Source of the DNA: Saccharomycopsis malanga
Taxonomy: Eukaryota; Ascomycota; Saccharomycetes; Ascoideales; Saccharomycopsidaceae
Direction: 5' to 3'
Length of the DNA stretch: 64,000 bases
NCBI GenBank assembly: GCA_004014935.1
Contig: CP025324.1
Span: forward strand, 1,674,001-1,738,000
Shown here: positions 1 to 9,588 of the stretch, piece after piece
How the letters are laid out: the number at the start of each line of letters is the position of its first letter
Numbering within the stretch: position 1 is the stretch's first letter
Translations under genes and position numbers: made by a program
The notes under the pieces: model-generated
Seen by the model: only the letters and a program-made list of their open reading frames with translations
Told to the model about the DNA's origin: nothing
Databases searched by the model: none

Positions 1-112
1 TTCATTTTGTCAAGAATAGCACATAATTTGTCAAAACCCGTGTTTTTCACTTCTCAAAAAGGTTTCCTTTATTTCTTGCTGTTGTTCTTTAATTTGTTGT
101 TGCTTTAGGTCT
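1..112 (+). mobile_element. family 2 repeat fragment, cut by the window edge
   Basis: The reverse complement of this stretch matches the interior of the family 2 copies at about 17715-17780 and 640-690 (AACAAATTATGTGTTATTTT and CGACAAAATGA regions). It therefore lies in the opposite orientation to the three other copies. No tRNA-like head is visible inside the window. Confidence 0.45.
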
Positions 113-120
113 ATTTATTT

Positions 121-410
121 ATGGGGCTCAGTAAACGTAATGTGCTTATCGAGCAACTTTATACCTCGGTTGTGGGGAGTCCGTCTAAAGAAAACTTTTA
201 ATTCCTATTCAACTTGAAGTTGTATATGGACTGCAAATTGGTAATAAAATTTGGCTGTATTTTTTGCCAAAAATTATAAGATGACTTGGTTAGACCCAAC
301 AATGTACTTAAAACTAAAACTTGCCTTATAATTTTTAGCAGAAAAAGGGACTCCCCTGAACCGGGGTATAAAGGTTATAAATAAGCAGATTACGCTCTAC
401 TGAGCCCCAT
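121..410. mobile_element. MITE-like element with long imperfect terminal inverted repeats
   Basis: The left end begins ATGGGGCTCAGTA and the right end finishes with its complement TACTGAGCCCCAT. The inverted similarity runs inward for about 60 bases (TTTATACC, CGGTT and GGGGAGTCC are all mirrored on the right). A second inner inverted match joins CCAAAAATTATAAG near 276 with CTTATAATTTTTAG near 335. There is no coding capacity. About 290 bp with TIRs and no ORF fits a non-autonomous DNA transposon; the superfamily cannot be named because no clear target-site duplication is seen. Confidence 0.5.
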
Positions 411-477
411 AAAATACTCTGAGGTTTAAGTATGCTAGTTTGATATTCTATAATGATTATTTTCGAATATAATTTCA

Positions 478-1116
478 TCTGAGAACCTGTAATAAACCAT
501 TTCATTTTTAGCTCTTGAGATACGCTTTTCTTTGAAATATAAGCCCATTGAAATCCTGGAGGAATTGCAAAAAAGGCTAAAAGGGTTCAAAAACTATGGA
601 ATACCGTCAACAAACAAGAAAGTCACTCTGAGGGGTTAAAAAGCACGGCTTTTAACATATTATATGTTATTTTTGACAAAAATGAAGTTTTCTGGTTATT
701 GAATAATTTAACAAACTCAAATCTTGCTAAAAAGTACATGGTATAAAACTCTATGACTCAAAGAGTATAAAAGCTTAATTGTTGTATGGATTAAGGTGCT
801 ATGAAGACTCTAGAAGATGATTTGCAAGAGTCAACTTTTTGTCAAAAATAGCAATTTTCCGTTATATCAAATATTATCTGATTCTTTTTATTAGAAATAG
901 TACAATAATATTGGAAAAAAAATCAAAGTATTGGGATATGGCCTTTTGAATTAAAATACCTTGGAAAATACTAATTTAATTCAATAAAACCTTTGCTGGT
1001 TACTTAAAAACGACGAGAGCGCGAATCGAGCCCCAAAATCCAAAGTGAGGAACGCCACACTTATCTTTAGCACCATTTTGCGTGGCGCATGCCTCAACCA
1101 ACTTGGCCACTTGGAA
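478..1116 (-). mobile_element. family 2 long SINE-like repeat, copy 1
   Basis: This aligns along most of its length with 17570-18218 and 52014-52533. On the minus strand it starts with a tRNA-like head of class II (Leu/Ser) appearance: CCAAGTGGCCAAGTTGG holds a good A box, and a B-box-like CTCGATTC lies about 90 bases further on. It then runs into an AT-rich body of about 550 bp. No ORF is present. The mobility mechanism is inferred from the tRNA-like head only. Confidence 0.5.
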
Positions 1117-1155
1117 ATTGTAAAGCATATTGACAATATCATATATTTCGAGCCT

Positions 1156-1395
1156 GCCGCTGGGTTGTATGGCTTAGTGGCCAGTACTCTCGGAGAAGAG
1201 AAAAGATCTAGTAGGATAGTTTAGTGGATACTACTCTCGAACAGGGACAAGAGAAGATAACGATATATAAGATTATGATCAGATTATGATCAGATTATGA
1301 TCAGATTATGATCAAAAGGGCATTATTAGGCTTTACCAAGTCCCTTTAGACATGGGGCCTATATACGAACTGATATTTACTGGAAATATTCGATG
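1156..1395 (+). mobile_element. family 1 SINE copy with two head modules
   Basis: It begins GCCGCTGGG...TGGCTTAGTGG (A box). A second head-like module follows (TAGGATAGTTTAGTGGATAC), then the body TTTACCAAGTCCCTTTAGACAT and the 3' region TATATACGAACTGATATTTACTGG. The minus-strand tail of another, truncated copy (ATATATTTCGAGCC, 1135-1154) abuts its left end. Confidence 0.6.
1271..1314. repeat. 11-bp tandem repeat, four units
   Basis: The unit GATTATGATCA is repeated four times without change inside the family 1 SINE copy at 1156-1395. Confidence 0.9.
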
Positions 1396-1424
1396 TTACT
1401 AATTAATTTGAAAATGTGCATTTA

Positions 1425-1487
1425 TTGGCCCTAGTCTTTTTCTCTTTTCCAAAACACTAACCATTGAGCCATCCGGCCCAGTGGCCT
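1425..1487 (-). mobile_element. family 1 SINE head fragment
   Basis: The minus strand reads GGCCGGATGGCTCAATGGTTAG followed by an AAAAGAGAAAAAG stretch. This is the tRNA-like head of family 1 without B box or body. It ends about 25 bases from the stop codon of the ankyrin/BTB gene. Confidence 0.5.
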
Positions 1488-1512
1488 ACTTGTGCTTATA
1501 CAAATAAACAAT

Positions 1513-3273
1513 TCAGCCCTCAATTCCCAAGCTTTGTAAGACCTGTTCTATAATCTCCAAACTGAGCTGGTACTTGCCAGTGTCTATAGAAACGCCCTGT
1601 TTTTTCTCCAAGAAGAACCGGATTTCGTCCACCAACTCCACGGTGTCCGCCTCTTCCTTGTTCTTGATGGACATTGCGTTTTCGTACACCAACTCCTGGA
1701 ACTCTGCGGTGTTTCCATAGAAGGGCATGTCCAGCGCAAAGAGACTCGTCACGTACTCCTTGAGCTTCTCGATACCGAGGTCCCAGGAGGCACGGAGCAC
1801 CCTGGCAAGAAACGAGGGCGTTTTGAACGGTTGTTGGTCCAAAACCGGTGAACCAAAGGCTGGATTGGCGGCGCGCCGGATGGATTCAGAGGCAGAGTAC
1901 GTAAGACTTGGAAGAGCGAGATAATCGGCAAGATACACAAGCTCTAGCGCAAGCGGCGGGGCAAATACAGTCTTGTCATAATATACATGTTGGCAAAAGG
2001 CTTCGAAAAGGGCCATGCTTTCTACATTTAGCTGTATCGTTGGAATCAGCATGCTGTCGTCGGCCCTGACCAACCTTACACGATCTACAATCTGATAGAA
2101 CAGATGCACCAGCTCCTCTGCTGCAGTGCCTTCATAGAACATTGAACCAAACGCCATTTGGTAATGCTGGCACCGGAGCAATATTGCTCTGTGGAACGGA
2201 TAGAAATGAACCGTCTCTACAGCGCCCGAGAACGTCAGAAAATACACAATAATGTCCGCATACAAACCCGGAGCACTAACTAGCCCAGTCTTCTCTTCTT
2301 TGCTGAGAAGATCCTTGTATTCCAGCTCGTCAATCTCATCACCAACTTGCTTCGCTATACTAACCTTATAAGGCCCATTCTGATGGTACCATGCTGCCAC
2401 CTGCGCCACACCTTGGTCATTACCCGCCATCCGGAGTTTGTTTCTGTTTCGGGCTTTTATAGCCGCGCTTATCTCCGTCAGCATTTCGTTCTCAATCACC
2501 CGTTTAAGCGACTCGTCCAAGCACAACAAATCCATCAATTCAAATAACCGTTGGCGGTCCAACTTGTTAATTGGTATTCGTGCTTGAAATTGGAAATATA
2601 TACAGTTTATCAAAAAACAAAATTCTTCATAATAATTATCCTCAGAACCCGCTGTTGCCCCGCTAATATCATCTAAAATCCGCCCAAAGTCCACCATCAA
2701 CAACTCGCGCCACTCGCTGCTTAACTTGCCGGCAAAATACTCAGACCGCACAGCAAGTATGAAGCGATGCAGACGCACGTACCTGTACTCCCCAGCGCTG
2801 CCTGCAAACCGAAACAAAATGTCGCACGTGTTCTCCCGAGGCTCCTTTGTCCAGTCCGTCTTCAGAAGCCTAATGAACCACGCCAAATAAGGATTACTTT
2901 GCTCAATTGCCATTGACATGTCATACCGTGCCAAAATTCTTCTAATCTCGTCCGTCAACGCTGCATGCATCGCACGCTCGCCTTCAAACGTGTTCTTGTC
3001 GCATATTGCGCCATGCGCAAGCAAGTACATTACCACATCCTTATGCCCGCATAAGGATGCAAGTATCAACGGCAGATAGTCCCACTCATCATACTGATTA
3101 AGATTAACTCCGGCCTTTACACCTTCAATGACCGTCCCAAGATCCCCCACCCTGCAGGCCTGGCAGATTGTGTTGAAATCTGCACGCTCCTGTGAATCGG
3201 GGTTACTGTCTACCCGCTCCATGCTGCGGTTTTTGATGTCTGCTTTAATGCACCAGAAACGCTTGTTTGGCAT
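1513..3273 (-). CDS. ankyrin repeat and BTB/POZ domain protein (YIL001W/ABTB1 type)
   Basis: This is a protein of 586 residues. Residues about 35-110 form ankyrin repeats (DYLPLILASLCGHKDVVMYLL is a recognisable repeat core). Two BTB/POZ domains follow. The first lies around 145-210 (DILFRFAG, then LHRFILAVRSEYF) and the second around 340-450 (DIIVYFLTFSG, then FHRAILLRCQHYQMAF). This order matches the fungal YIL001W and animal ABTB1 family, where BTB domains are known as adaptors, often for cullin ligases; the exact role in yeast is unknown. The ATG at 3273 gives the longest form, and a second in-frame Met at residue 18 is an equally possible start. It is divergent from the bS21m gene across a 600-base spacer. 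Confidence 0.8.
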   Translation of the reverse strand: MPNKRFWCIKADIKNRSMERVDSNPDSQERADFNTICQACRVGDLGTVIEGVKAGVNLNQYDEWDYLPLILASLCGHKDVVMYLLAHGAICDKNTFEGERAMHAALTDEIRRILARYDMSMAIEQSNPYLAWFIRLLKTDWTKEPRENTCDILFRFAGSAGEYRYVRLHRFILAVRSEYFAGKLSSEWRELLMVDFGRILDDISGATAGSEDNYYEEFCFLINCIYFQFQARIPINKLDRQRLFELMDLLCLDESLKRVIENEMLTEISAAIKARNRNKLRMAGNDQGVAQVAAWYHQNGPYKVSIAKQVGDEIDELEYKDLLSKEEKTGLVSAPGLYADIIVYFLTFSGAVETVHFYPFHRAILLRCQHYQMAFGSMFYEGTAAEELVHLFYQIVDRVRLVRADDSMLIPTIQLNVESMALFEAFCQHVYYDKTVFAPPLALELVYLADYLALPSLTYSASESIRRAANPAFGSPVLDQQPFKTPSFLARVLRASWDLGIEKLKEYVTSLFALDMPFYGNTAEFQELVYENAMSIKNKEEADTVELVDEIRFFLEKKQGVSIDTGKYQLSLEIIEQVLQSLGIEG

Positions 3274-3873
3274 CCCTCAACGTCGTTGCTATTATTATCT
3301 GTAGAATTGAAAAAGAATCACGTGGTAATGCAGGTATCATACGACAATGCCGCCGAGATACATATGCTGACAGGATACTACATTATACTGTATATGGTTT
3401 TATAGATGTCAAGATGAGTGAGTGTACAAGGTGTGTTGTACATTAATGGAAATTCCAGTCGTAGGTTTTAATAGTTTTTGTTTTTCGGTTTGGTTTAAGT
3501 TTTTCTTTTTTTTTTATCAAGTGTGTGTTGTTTTAATTTTGGAACTTATATGAGGTCTTCAAATCAAGCAAATACCCATCACTACGGTAATCTAAATAGC
3601 TTTTATATATAGAATCCAATGCATTACTACACCTTATCAGAAATTAAAAGTGGTTTTAAGCAACACAACACCTACTAATCTGAGTTTCGTTTGGTATGCA
3701 TGTTGAGGTTCATCTATGCACATCAACGCATCCTGGTGCACCAATCACGAGCTTGTTATTTTATCCAAATTTTTTTTCATTATTTTTTTTCAGATTTTTC
3801 GGATAAAATGAATATGACCAGCGATAAACGAGATAGAAAACAGTGTATATTAGGGAGATAAAGCGGTGTAGAC
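3274..3873. other. divergent intergenic spacer
   Basis: This stretch separates two divergently transcribed genes and should hold both promoters. It is AT-rich with short T tracts near 3505 and 3770-3790. I see no repeat copy, RNA gene or ORF of note. Confidence 0.6.
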
Positions 3874-4422
3874 ATGTTTTCTCCAGTAATAAGAAGGAGC
3901 TGGATGGGCATATATGCCAAGGGAGTAAGAATGAACTCGACGAGTGGCCCTTTGAGTAATATTCTAGAACTTGGTGAAGCTTTAAAGAATAATAGTAAAC
4001 CAAGCAAGAAGAATACACTTAGAGATCTTCTTTCGTCTGACAATATGAAGTGGGGAAGCATGAAGACCGGTACCAACACTTCTGGTCCGGGATTGGCGAA
4101 TCGCAAGGCGATGACGTTGCAAATGGAAACGGAAGTTAAAGGTCTCAAACAGAGTGCCGAATCTAATCCATTATATAATTCTAATGCTAAGATACAGGTG
4201 GCAGTCAAGAATGGGGCCACTTCGCTTGCCCAAGATTTGAAGCTGTTGCAGAGAATCGTAGTGAAGAACCAAGTGATTGTCGAATTAAGAGAGCAAAGAT
4301 ACCATATCAGGCCAGGTAGAAAGAAGCGTTTGGATAGAGCTAAAAAACATAGAGTTTTGTTCAAGGAAGGCTTCAAAAGATTGCTCAATATTGTCAAGGA
4401 CGCTAAAAGAAAGGGTTATTAG
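3874..4422 (+). CDS. MRP21: mitochondrial ribosomal small-subunit protein bS21m
   Basis: This 182-residue protein has an N-terminal extension with the look of a mitochondrial presequence (basic, Ser-rich: MFSPVIRRSWMGIYAKG). Its C-terminal S21 module of about 50 residues contains VELREQRYHIRPGRKKRL followed by a basic helix (RLLNIVKDAKRKGY). The length is close to that of S. cerevisiae Mrp21. The protein should sit in the head/platform region of the mitoribosome small subunit. The ATG is the first in frame, and the C-terminus ends at a TAG right after the basic helix, as is usual for the family. Confidence 0.85.
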   Translation: MFSPVIRRSWMGIYAKGVRMNSTSGPLSNILELGEALKNNSKPSKKNTLRDLLSSDNMKWGSMKTGTNTSGPGLANRKAMTLQMETEVKGLKQSAESNPLYNSNAKIQVAVKNGATSLAQDLKLLQRIVVKNQVIVELREQRYHIRPGRKKRLDRAKKHRVLFKEGFKRLLNIVKDAKRKGY

Positions 4423-4559
4423 GAGATGCTTGCACATTTGTATTGTAGGCTTGGTAATATATTGACTTGTATATAATGCTTGGACATGTAGGAGGCTGAA
4501 TATTGTGTGTTGATTGTAGCAAAAGAGGTTTGCACTTTAGTTTGTAGAATTTTGTAGTA

Positions 4560-4915
4560 TATTGAAGGAAGAATGGGAAAACGAAGGAGGTTGGATGAGG
4601 TTTGTTGGGCTATTTTGATATTTTGATATTTAGCTTATCAGATATTTAGCTATTTGGATATTTGGTTATTTAGATGTCGAGCTATTCAACTATTTTGTAA
4701 TATTTAATGGTTTTGTATCAAAAGAAGAATGGGAAAACAAGGGAGTTTGGATGAGATTTGAAATAATTGATAAGAGTGAAGGCAGTCTGTAAAGTTGGGC
4801 TATTTAGATATTTAGATATTTGGCTATTTAGCTTATTAGTTGTTATTTAGATATCGAGCTATTAAACTATTTTGTAATACTAAAAGGCTTTTTATTAAAA
4901 AATTAAAGCCTTTTG
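4560..4915. repeat. AT-rich tandem duplication of about 155-180 bp (family 4 unit)
   Basis: Two successive units each start GAAGAATGGGAAAAC and end with CTATTTTGTAATA plus a TTTTGTAT- or TTTTTAT-like stretch. Their interiors are rich in GATATTTAGCTATTT. Related stretches occur near 5280-5330, 55130-55200 and 59335-59390, so the unit is also dispersed. No coding capacity. Confidence 0.55.
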
Positions 4916-4989
4916 GACAAGATTCAGAATAACTGATAAAAAAAGAATGAAAACTGTAATAATTGAGCCATTCTCTTATTTAACTATCA

Positions 4990-5170
4990 ATAATAATAAT
5001 CTTATATTTCAAGCCCAGTACATATCAGTTTCGTATCTACGCGCTATGTCTAAGGGGACTTGGTAAAGCCCAATCATGTCCTTTTGATCATAGTTGGCTC
5101 ACCCATGTTCCTGTTAGGTCTTTTTCTCTTCTCCGAGAGCTCTGACCACTGAGCCAAATGGCCCAGTGGT
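4990..5170 (-). mobile_element. family 1 SINE, short form, with 12-bp target-site duplication
   Basis: On the minus strand the copy has the head (GGCCATTTGGCTCAGTGG, then CTCTCGGAGAAGAG), a short centre, the body GGGCTTTACCAAGTCCCCTT and the tail GGGCTTGAAATATAAG(ATT)n. The direct repeat TTATTTAACTAT lies at 4976-4987 and again at 5171-5182, exactly outside the two ends. The central segment present in the long copies is missing. Confidence 0.8.
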
Positions 5171-5363
5171 TTATTTAACTATTTAGCAATTTAATAGTTT
5201 TGGTTCTGTATTAAATGAAAATTAGAAAATCAAAAGCTTATGGAAACGAGAAAAATTGGGTCATTCCCTTATTCAGTCATCTTGTAATACTAAACCATTT
5301 TGTATTATTAAGAATTGAAAATCAAAAGTGAATCAAATAAAAGAATGGAACAAATCCAAAACA

Positions 5364-5540
5364 CCATTGGGCAGGACAGTTCACCAATGGTGCTTACTTT
5401 CAAGCAATTGGGTGAGAAGATTACGATCAACAGGACATGATTGGGGTTTCCCCACTAAATTTTACCAAGTCTCCTTAGACATCGCGCGTATATAGGAAAC
5501 AAATACGTGCTGGGGTGGAATTATTATCATTATTATTATA
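5364..5540 (+). mobile_element. family 1 SINE copy, diverged
   Basis: The copy has the head CATTGGGCAGGACAGTTCACC, the body TTTTACCAAGTCTCCTTAGA and the tail GCTGGGGTGGAATTATTATC with TTA units. Flanking CAAATCCAAAACA and CAAATCTACAATA could be an eroded target-site duplication. Confidence 0.6.
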
Positions 5541-5760
5541 AAGCAAATCTACAATAAAGAAAGAAATAGAGTCCTAAATAATGCTTAGAATGGTGCAATA
5601 CCTAAAAAGGTAATAGAAGGCCTAATCGTGTAGGATCACAAGTATATCAAAACAAGTGGCTATGAGGATCAAGTCGAGCCAATGATAATTGAACCAAAAA
5701 GACCAATTTTAAGCATACTATAAACCAAACAAACCATACAACTACGAGTTTGAGTTTATT
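5541..5760. repeat. family 4 AT-rich dispersed repeat segment
   Basis: The stretch AATGCTTAGAATGGTGCAAT and the following GTGTAGGATCACAAG are recognisably related to 55220-55310 (AGTGCTTAGAGCAGTGAAAT, then CGTAGATCCGTAAAGG). It is an old, diverged repeat without ORF. The rest of the spacer up to the ARX1 stop shows only A-rich sequence. Confidence 0.4.
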
Positions 5761-5925
5761 ACCAATAAAACATGACAATTACAAAACACACAACTTGTGA
5801 GAATGCATGAGAAAGATTATACAAAAGAAAAAACAAAAAGTTGCTAAAGAAAATACAAGAAAAAAAAAAAAACAGAAAGAAACCGATGCAAAACTATATG
5901 AAAGATCGACTGAGTAATTTTTTCA

Positions 5926-7719
5926 TCAATCCAAGGCCATTTGTTCAGTACCGTCGTTTTTAATGCCGGTCAATTTCATTGGTTGGCATTCTTTCACTTT
6001 GACACCGAATCTTTGATCCTGAGTGAGTTTGATCAATGCCAAGATGGTTTGATCTTGTAATTTGAAGTTTGAATGGACCCAACTGGATGGAAAGTATTTG
6101 TTTCCACCGGTTAATCTCAAGACTTCAGCAGGTTTGTTATCATTGAGCAAACTATTGTTGAGAACAATGGTGGTCAATTCTCTAGCGGTATCGATTTTTT
6201 CAGAATGTTTTAACAAAGATTTCAACTTGAGATGAGTTATACCCAATTTAGGCAATGGGATTTCAAACCCAGGCAAACTACTATGCATCAAGGTCAAATC
6301 ATTATTGTGCAATCCGCCGGATCTGGCGTTTTCATTGAATCCATTCAAGATGGTTTCCAAAGGCAAAAACTTTACCGATTGTATTTTCTTTTCCACCACC
6401 AAATGGTTGTTGACACATTCGCTGAGCCCCAATCTGGACTTGTTGATGTCCTTGGCAATTTGAAGAATGGTGTCCTTTTGAGCCTCTGTGCTGGCTGAGG
6501 TTTTCACTGGGAAATGTTCAGACAAATGTGCCAACTTGAACGGATAAACAGAACTGACCTTCTCAATCTTGTTCAAAGTCGATCGAGCGTTTTTCAATCT
6601 GAGAGTGTAGTTCATGGCGAAATCCCTGACGTAAATATCGGACTTCGCAGTGATTTCTTCTTTATTATGGTTTTTCCCACTATAATTGTCAATGTTCTGC
6701 AACGTCACAAGACCTGGCTTATTGAAACTACTGATCGATGCCATCTTAATGTCCACTGTGTAAACCTCGCCTGGCTTGACAACAAACTCGTCTGTCGGTA
6801 TGGCTGAAGACTCGCTGACTCCCAATTTGGCAAAGTTCAGTTGGTTAAAATCGGCCACAACCATGCTGTTTTCCAGCGCCTTTTTCGACTTTTGCAACAT
6901 CTGGCGCTCCTGGTGTGCTTCGGACCACACCACACCTTTAAACTCCTTCTCAGCTACAATGTTTTCTGCCTGGCCAGCCAAAAACCGTCTGATCCTCCGG
7001 ACCTTGGACCCCGGAACTACAACACAGCCAAACGTCTCAGCAACCGTATCAACAACACGTCTGATCATTGCGCCTGTCACCAGATTGTCCGGGGCTTTCA
7101 AAGCCTCGGGAACCCTCTCTGGATACATGGAACATCCTAACAAAGACACCACGGCCTCGCTGGCAATGAACGCCGCACATACTGCGTCTGCTTTTGGCCC
7201 AAGCAACGGCCCTTCTGGCTGAGGCACAGCATGGCCTGCTGCTGGTGGATATATCACTACTGTATGGGAAACTAATGCTGTGTAGCCATCAATATGGCTT
7301 CCTAGGGTGATCTTCACAATATCGCCAGGAACCAACGGTTTGTTGAGAACAGATGCCTGGCTGTTCACGTTGCTGTTGACATCTGTAATCTCTGGCGAAA
7401 CCCCATTGGAAAACTCATTAATGTCCAAAGAAACAGGATGGGCAATCCCCTTTTCGTTCACCGCTTTCTCGCCCTTTTGATACACCGTAGCCAACGCTGA
7501 GTACAAGTACGAGTCTCCCAATATACATATTTCCGCTGGTGTCAACGGAGGCGTCGTCTTTCCTAAATGATACGAATCATGGATCAACGAAACTACATAT
7601 TTCAATCCAGTTTGAGCAACTTGCCCTGCAAGACGATACTTGTCAATAACTGTCTCATTAAGAACATTCTTACCCGTGAGCAAAACATCCGAATGAGTGT
7701 CAAGTGTTGATAATTCCAT
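5926..7719 (-). CDS. ARX1: 60S pre-ribosome nuclear export factor Arx1
   Basis: This 597-residue protein matches the Arx1 family in length (about 593 in S. cerevisiae) and in its methionine-aminopeptidase-like fold. The N-terminal half reads like a MetAP (YRLAGQVAQTGLKYV, then GDIVKITLGSHIDGYTALVSHT), while the catalytic metal-binding set is not conserved, as is known for Arx1. The C-terminal part carries Arx1-like insertions and ends in a loosely conserved tail. The protein binds the 60S exit tunnel and helps pre-60S particles leave the nucleus. The start at 7719 follows a spacer with PAC and RRPE-like elements, which fits the ribosome-biogenesis regulon. Confidence 0.85.
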   Translation of the reverse strand: MELSTLDTHSDVLLTGKNVLNETVIDKYRLAGQVAQTGLKYVVSLIHDSYHLGKTTPPLTPAEICILGDSYLYSALATVYQKGEKAVNEKGIAHPVSLDINEFSNGVSPEITDVNSNVNSQASVLNKPLVPGDIVKITLGSHIDGYTALVSHTVVIYPPAAGHAVPQPEGPLLGPKADAVCAAFIASEAVVSLLGCSMYPERVPEALKAPDNLVTGAMIRRVVDTVAETFGCVVVPGSKVRRIRRFLAGQAENIVAEKEFKGVVWSEAHQERQMLQKSKKALENSMVVADFNQLNFAKLGVSESSAIPTDEFVVKPGEVYTVDIKMASISSFNKPGLVTLQNIDNYSGKNHNKEEITAKSDIYVRDFAMNYTLRLKNARSTLNKIEKVSSVYPFKLAHLSEHFPVKTSASTEAQKDTILQIAKDINKSRLGLSECVNNHLVVEKKIQSVKFLPLETILNGFNENARSGGLHNNDLTLMHSSLPGFEIPLPKLGITHLKLKSLLKHSEKIDTARELTTIVLNNSLLNDNKPAEVLRLTGGNKYFPSSWVHSNFKLQDQTILALIKLTQDQRFGVKVKECQPMKLTGIKNDGTEQMALD

Positions 7720-7816
7720 CTTGGTCTGCTCGTATCACCAACTTTTCGTAATTCTCCCAATACTTGTTTTAAATATTATCAATATAGAAAGAAAAAAAAA
7801 ATTTTTTTTTTTTAAT

Positions 7817-7836
7817 CTCATCGCTGAAATTTTTCA
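7817..7836 (-). promoter_or_regulatory. PAC plus RRPE-like promoter elements of ARX1
   Basis: The plus strand reads CTCATCGC (7817-7824), the complement of the PAC core GCGATGAG. It is followed directly by TGAAATTTTTCA, close to the RRPE consensus TGAAAATTTTT. They lie about 100 bases upstream of the ARX1 start. PAC/RRPE pairs are known to drive yeast ribosome-biogenesis genes. Confidence 0.6.
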
Positions 7837-8104
7837 CTACACCGGGGGTATGCATATCCTAAATAGGTGAATACACCCCACAAACCCAAATCGGCAAGTA
7901 AAACTCATCAATGTTGGATAATCAACGGTATGGTGCTCGCTTTCTTCAGGAAAATACAAAAAATTCTTTAAACTGTTTGTTAGTCATTGAATAATTGTAA
8001 AATAACCATAAACAATTGCCATTATATGCGCATATTTCAGCCATTTGATACTTGCATCAGTCATGTGATGCGATTTGAGATTGTTCGTGTTTTGATTTGC
8101 CTGA

Positions 8105-8472
8105 ATTGGGTAAATAGTAAACACTTATATTACACAAAACCAACTTCATTTGGGTCGTCACGTGATGACGTAAATATCACATTTTCTGGCATAATTATAC
8201 CTGAAAATACCTAGACTCGCACCACTATACATCAATTCACATTATCTCACTTCATCTTGCATGAAACGTATCTATCACACTACTAAAACGTCAGAACACG
8301 TAATGTTACTGAAATGTACCTGACAGAGCATTGCATTGCATTGAATTAAAACAGATTACCCGGATACAGAACTTTTTTAATTAGGCATAGCAGGATTCGA
8401 ACTGGGGACCGTCCTAAAAACCTAAGGTGAGCTTGAAAATCTGGCTAAATCAACTCGGCCACCAACTCAATG
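8105..8472 (-). mobile_element. family 3 SINE-like repeat, copy 1
   Basis: On the minus strand a tRNA-Leu/Ser-like head (GGTGGCCGAGTTGATTTAG, then a T arm with CAGTTCGAATCCTGC) is followed by a body of about 260 bp. The body contains ATCCGGGTAA, AATGCAATGCAATGC, GACGTTTTAGTAGTGTGAT, AGGTATTTTCAGGTATAATT and CGTCATCACGTGACGACCC. The same order is found in opposite orientation at 8678-9016. The tRNA-like part has no matching acceptor stem, so it is not a functional tRNA gene. Confidence 0.55.
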
Positions 8473-8677
8473 TGTATTATGCATGGGATGCATATTATGA
8501 AATTACTAATGCAGGTGTCAGATCCATAGAGAAGTGCCATTTTTTGCATAAGGCATCCCGTGCGCTATCAAATTGGCAAGAACCAAATTGTCTGGGCCAT
8601 CAGGTTCTATGAGCCTGCCACTTGCACCTGTTTTTCGATAAAGTGCGTCATTTCCTGGATATAATTTTATTGATTCG

Positions 8678-9016
8678 TGGCCGCGTTGGTTTGCACTTTA
8701 CACTAGTTTACCTTTAGAAATCGTACATGTCTCCAGCTCGACTCCTGCTAGGGACACATTTAAATAAAGACATATATCCGGGTAACGACGTGTATGCTGT
8801 AATGCAATGCAATGCGCTATTAGGTATATTTCTGTATAACAAGGCGCTCTGACGTTTTAGTAGTGTGATAAATACGTTTCATGCAAGATGAAGTGAGATA
8901 ATGTGAGTACAGGTATTTTCAGGTATAATTATGCTAAAAAATGTGATACTTACGTCATCACGTGACGACCCAAGTGAGCTTCTTTTTGTGTAAACCAGGT
9001 TTTTGTGTTTATTTAC
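8678..9016 (+). mobile_element. family 3 SINE-like repeat, copy 2, head-to-head with copy 1
   Basis: It starts GTGGCCGCGTTGGTTTGC, continues through a T-arm-like CCAGCTCGACTCCTGC, and then shows the same body blocks as copy 1 in the same order. About 205 bases separate the two heads; that centre itself shows weaker inverted matches (GCATGGGATGC against GCATCCCGTGC). A further partial body block (GGCATAACTCTACCTG, then AAATACC) in the opposite sense follows at 9030-9085. Confidence 0.55.
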
Positions 9017-9588
9017 AAATTACTTAGTTTGGCATAACTCTACCTGAAAATACCTAATTTCGCACCAATCTACTTCAACTCACATGATCAAATTCCATTT
9101 AGTGACATTACTACGCAGTATGCGAGAGTAGGCGGCGTTATGTAGACAAATGTAGGAACATGTAACTATCATATGATAAACTCCCGTTTTTTTTTTACGC
9201 ACTGTGCAGCAATTAGTAGTGGTAGTGTATTTTAAAAGCTTCTTATCATGGGATAGATGCATAGAAATTGAAAACCATTTGTATGGTGTGTGTGTGTGTC
9301 TAGATAGAGAATGGGAAATAAAGGTGTTGGAATGGAATTTTATCTTCCTCAATGGTCGATATCATAATTCACATATTGTGTTACAAGTCCCTTTTTTTTT
9401 TTTTTTTTTCCGCCTTGGGAAACCTTTCAAACAACAATATTATGTATGGAAGTAGAATTTTCGCTAGCGTGGGTTGGTAGATGAGATGGCATGTTTCACT
9501 GTTTGTATGTGACATTTCTGACACGTTAGGCCAAAACATGTACGAGAAACAAAGTAAGAGTTTAAAAGCGATCAGTTTACAGTAGAAT

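Noticed and set aside
121-410. Solo LTR
   Set aside because: The ends are inverted, not TG...CA, and there is no flanking 4-6 bp duplication.
8380-8475. tRNA gene candidate with a TTCGAATCC T arm
   Set aside because: No acceptor stem pairs with the 3' side, and the sequence is the head of a repeat found again in inverse orientation.
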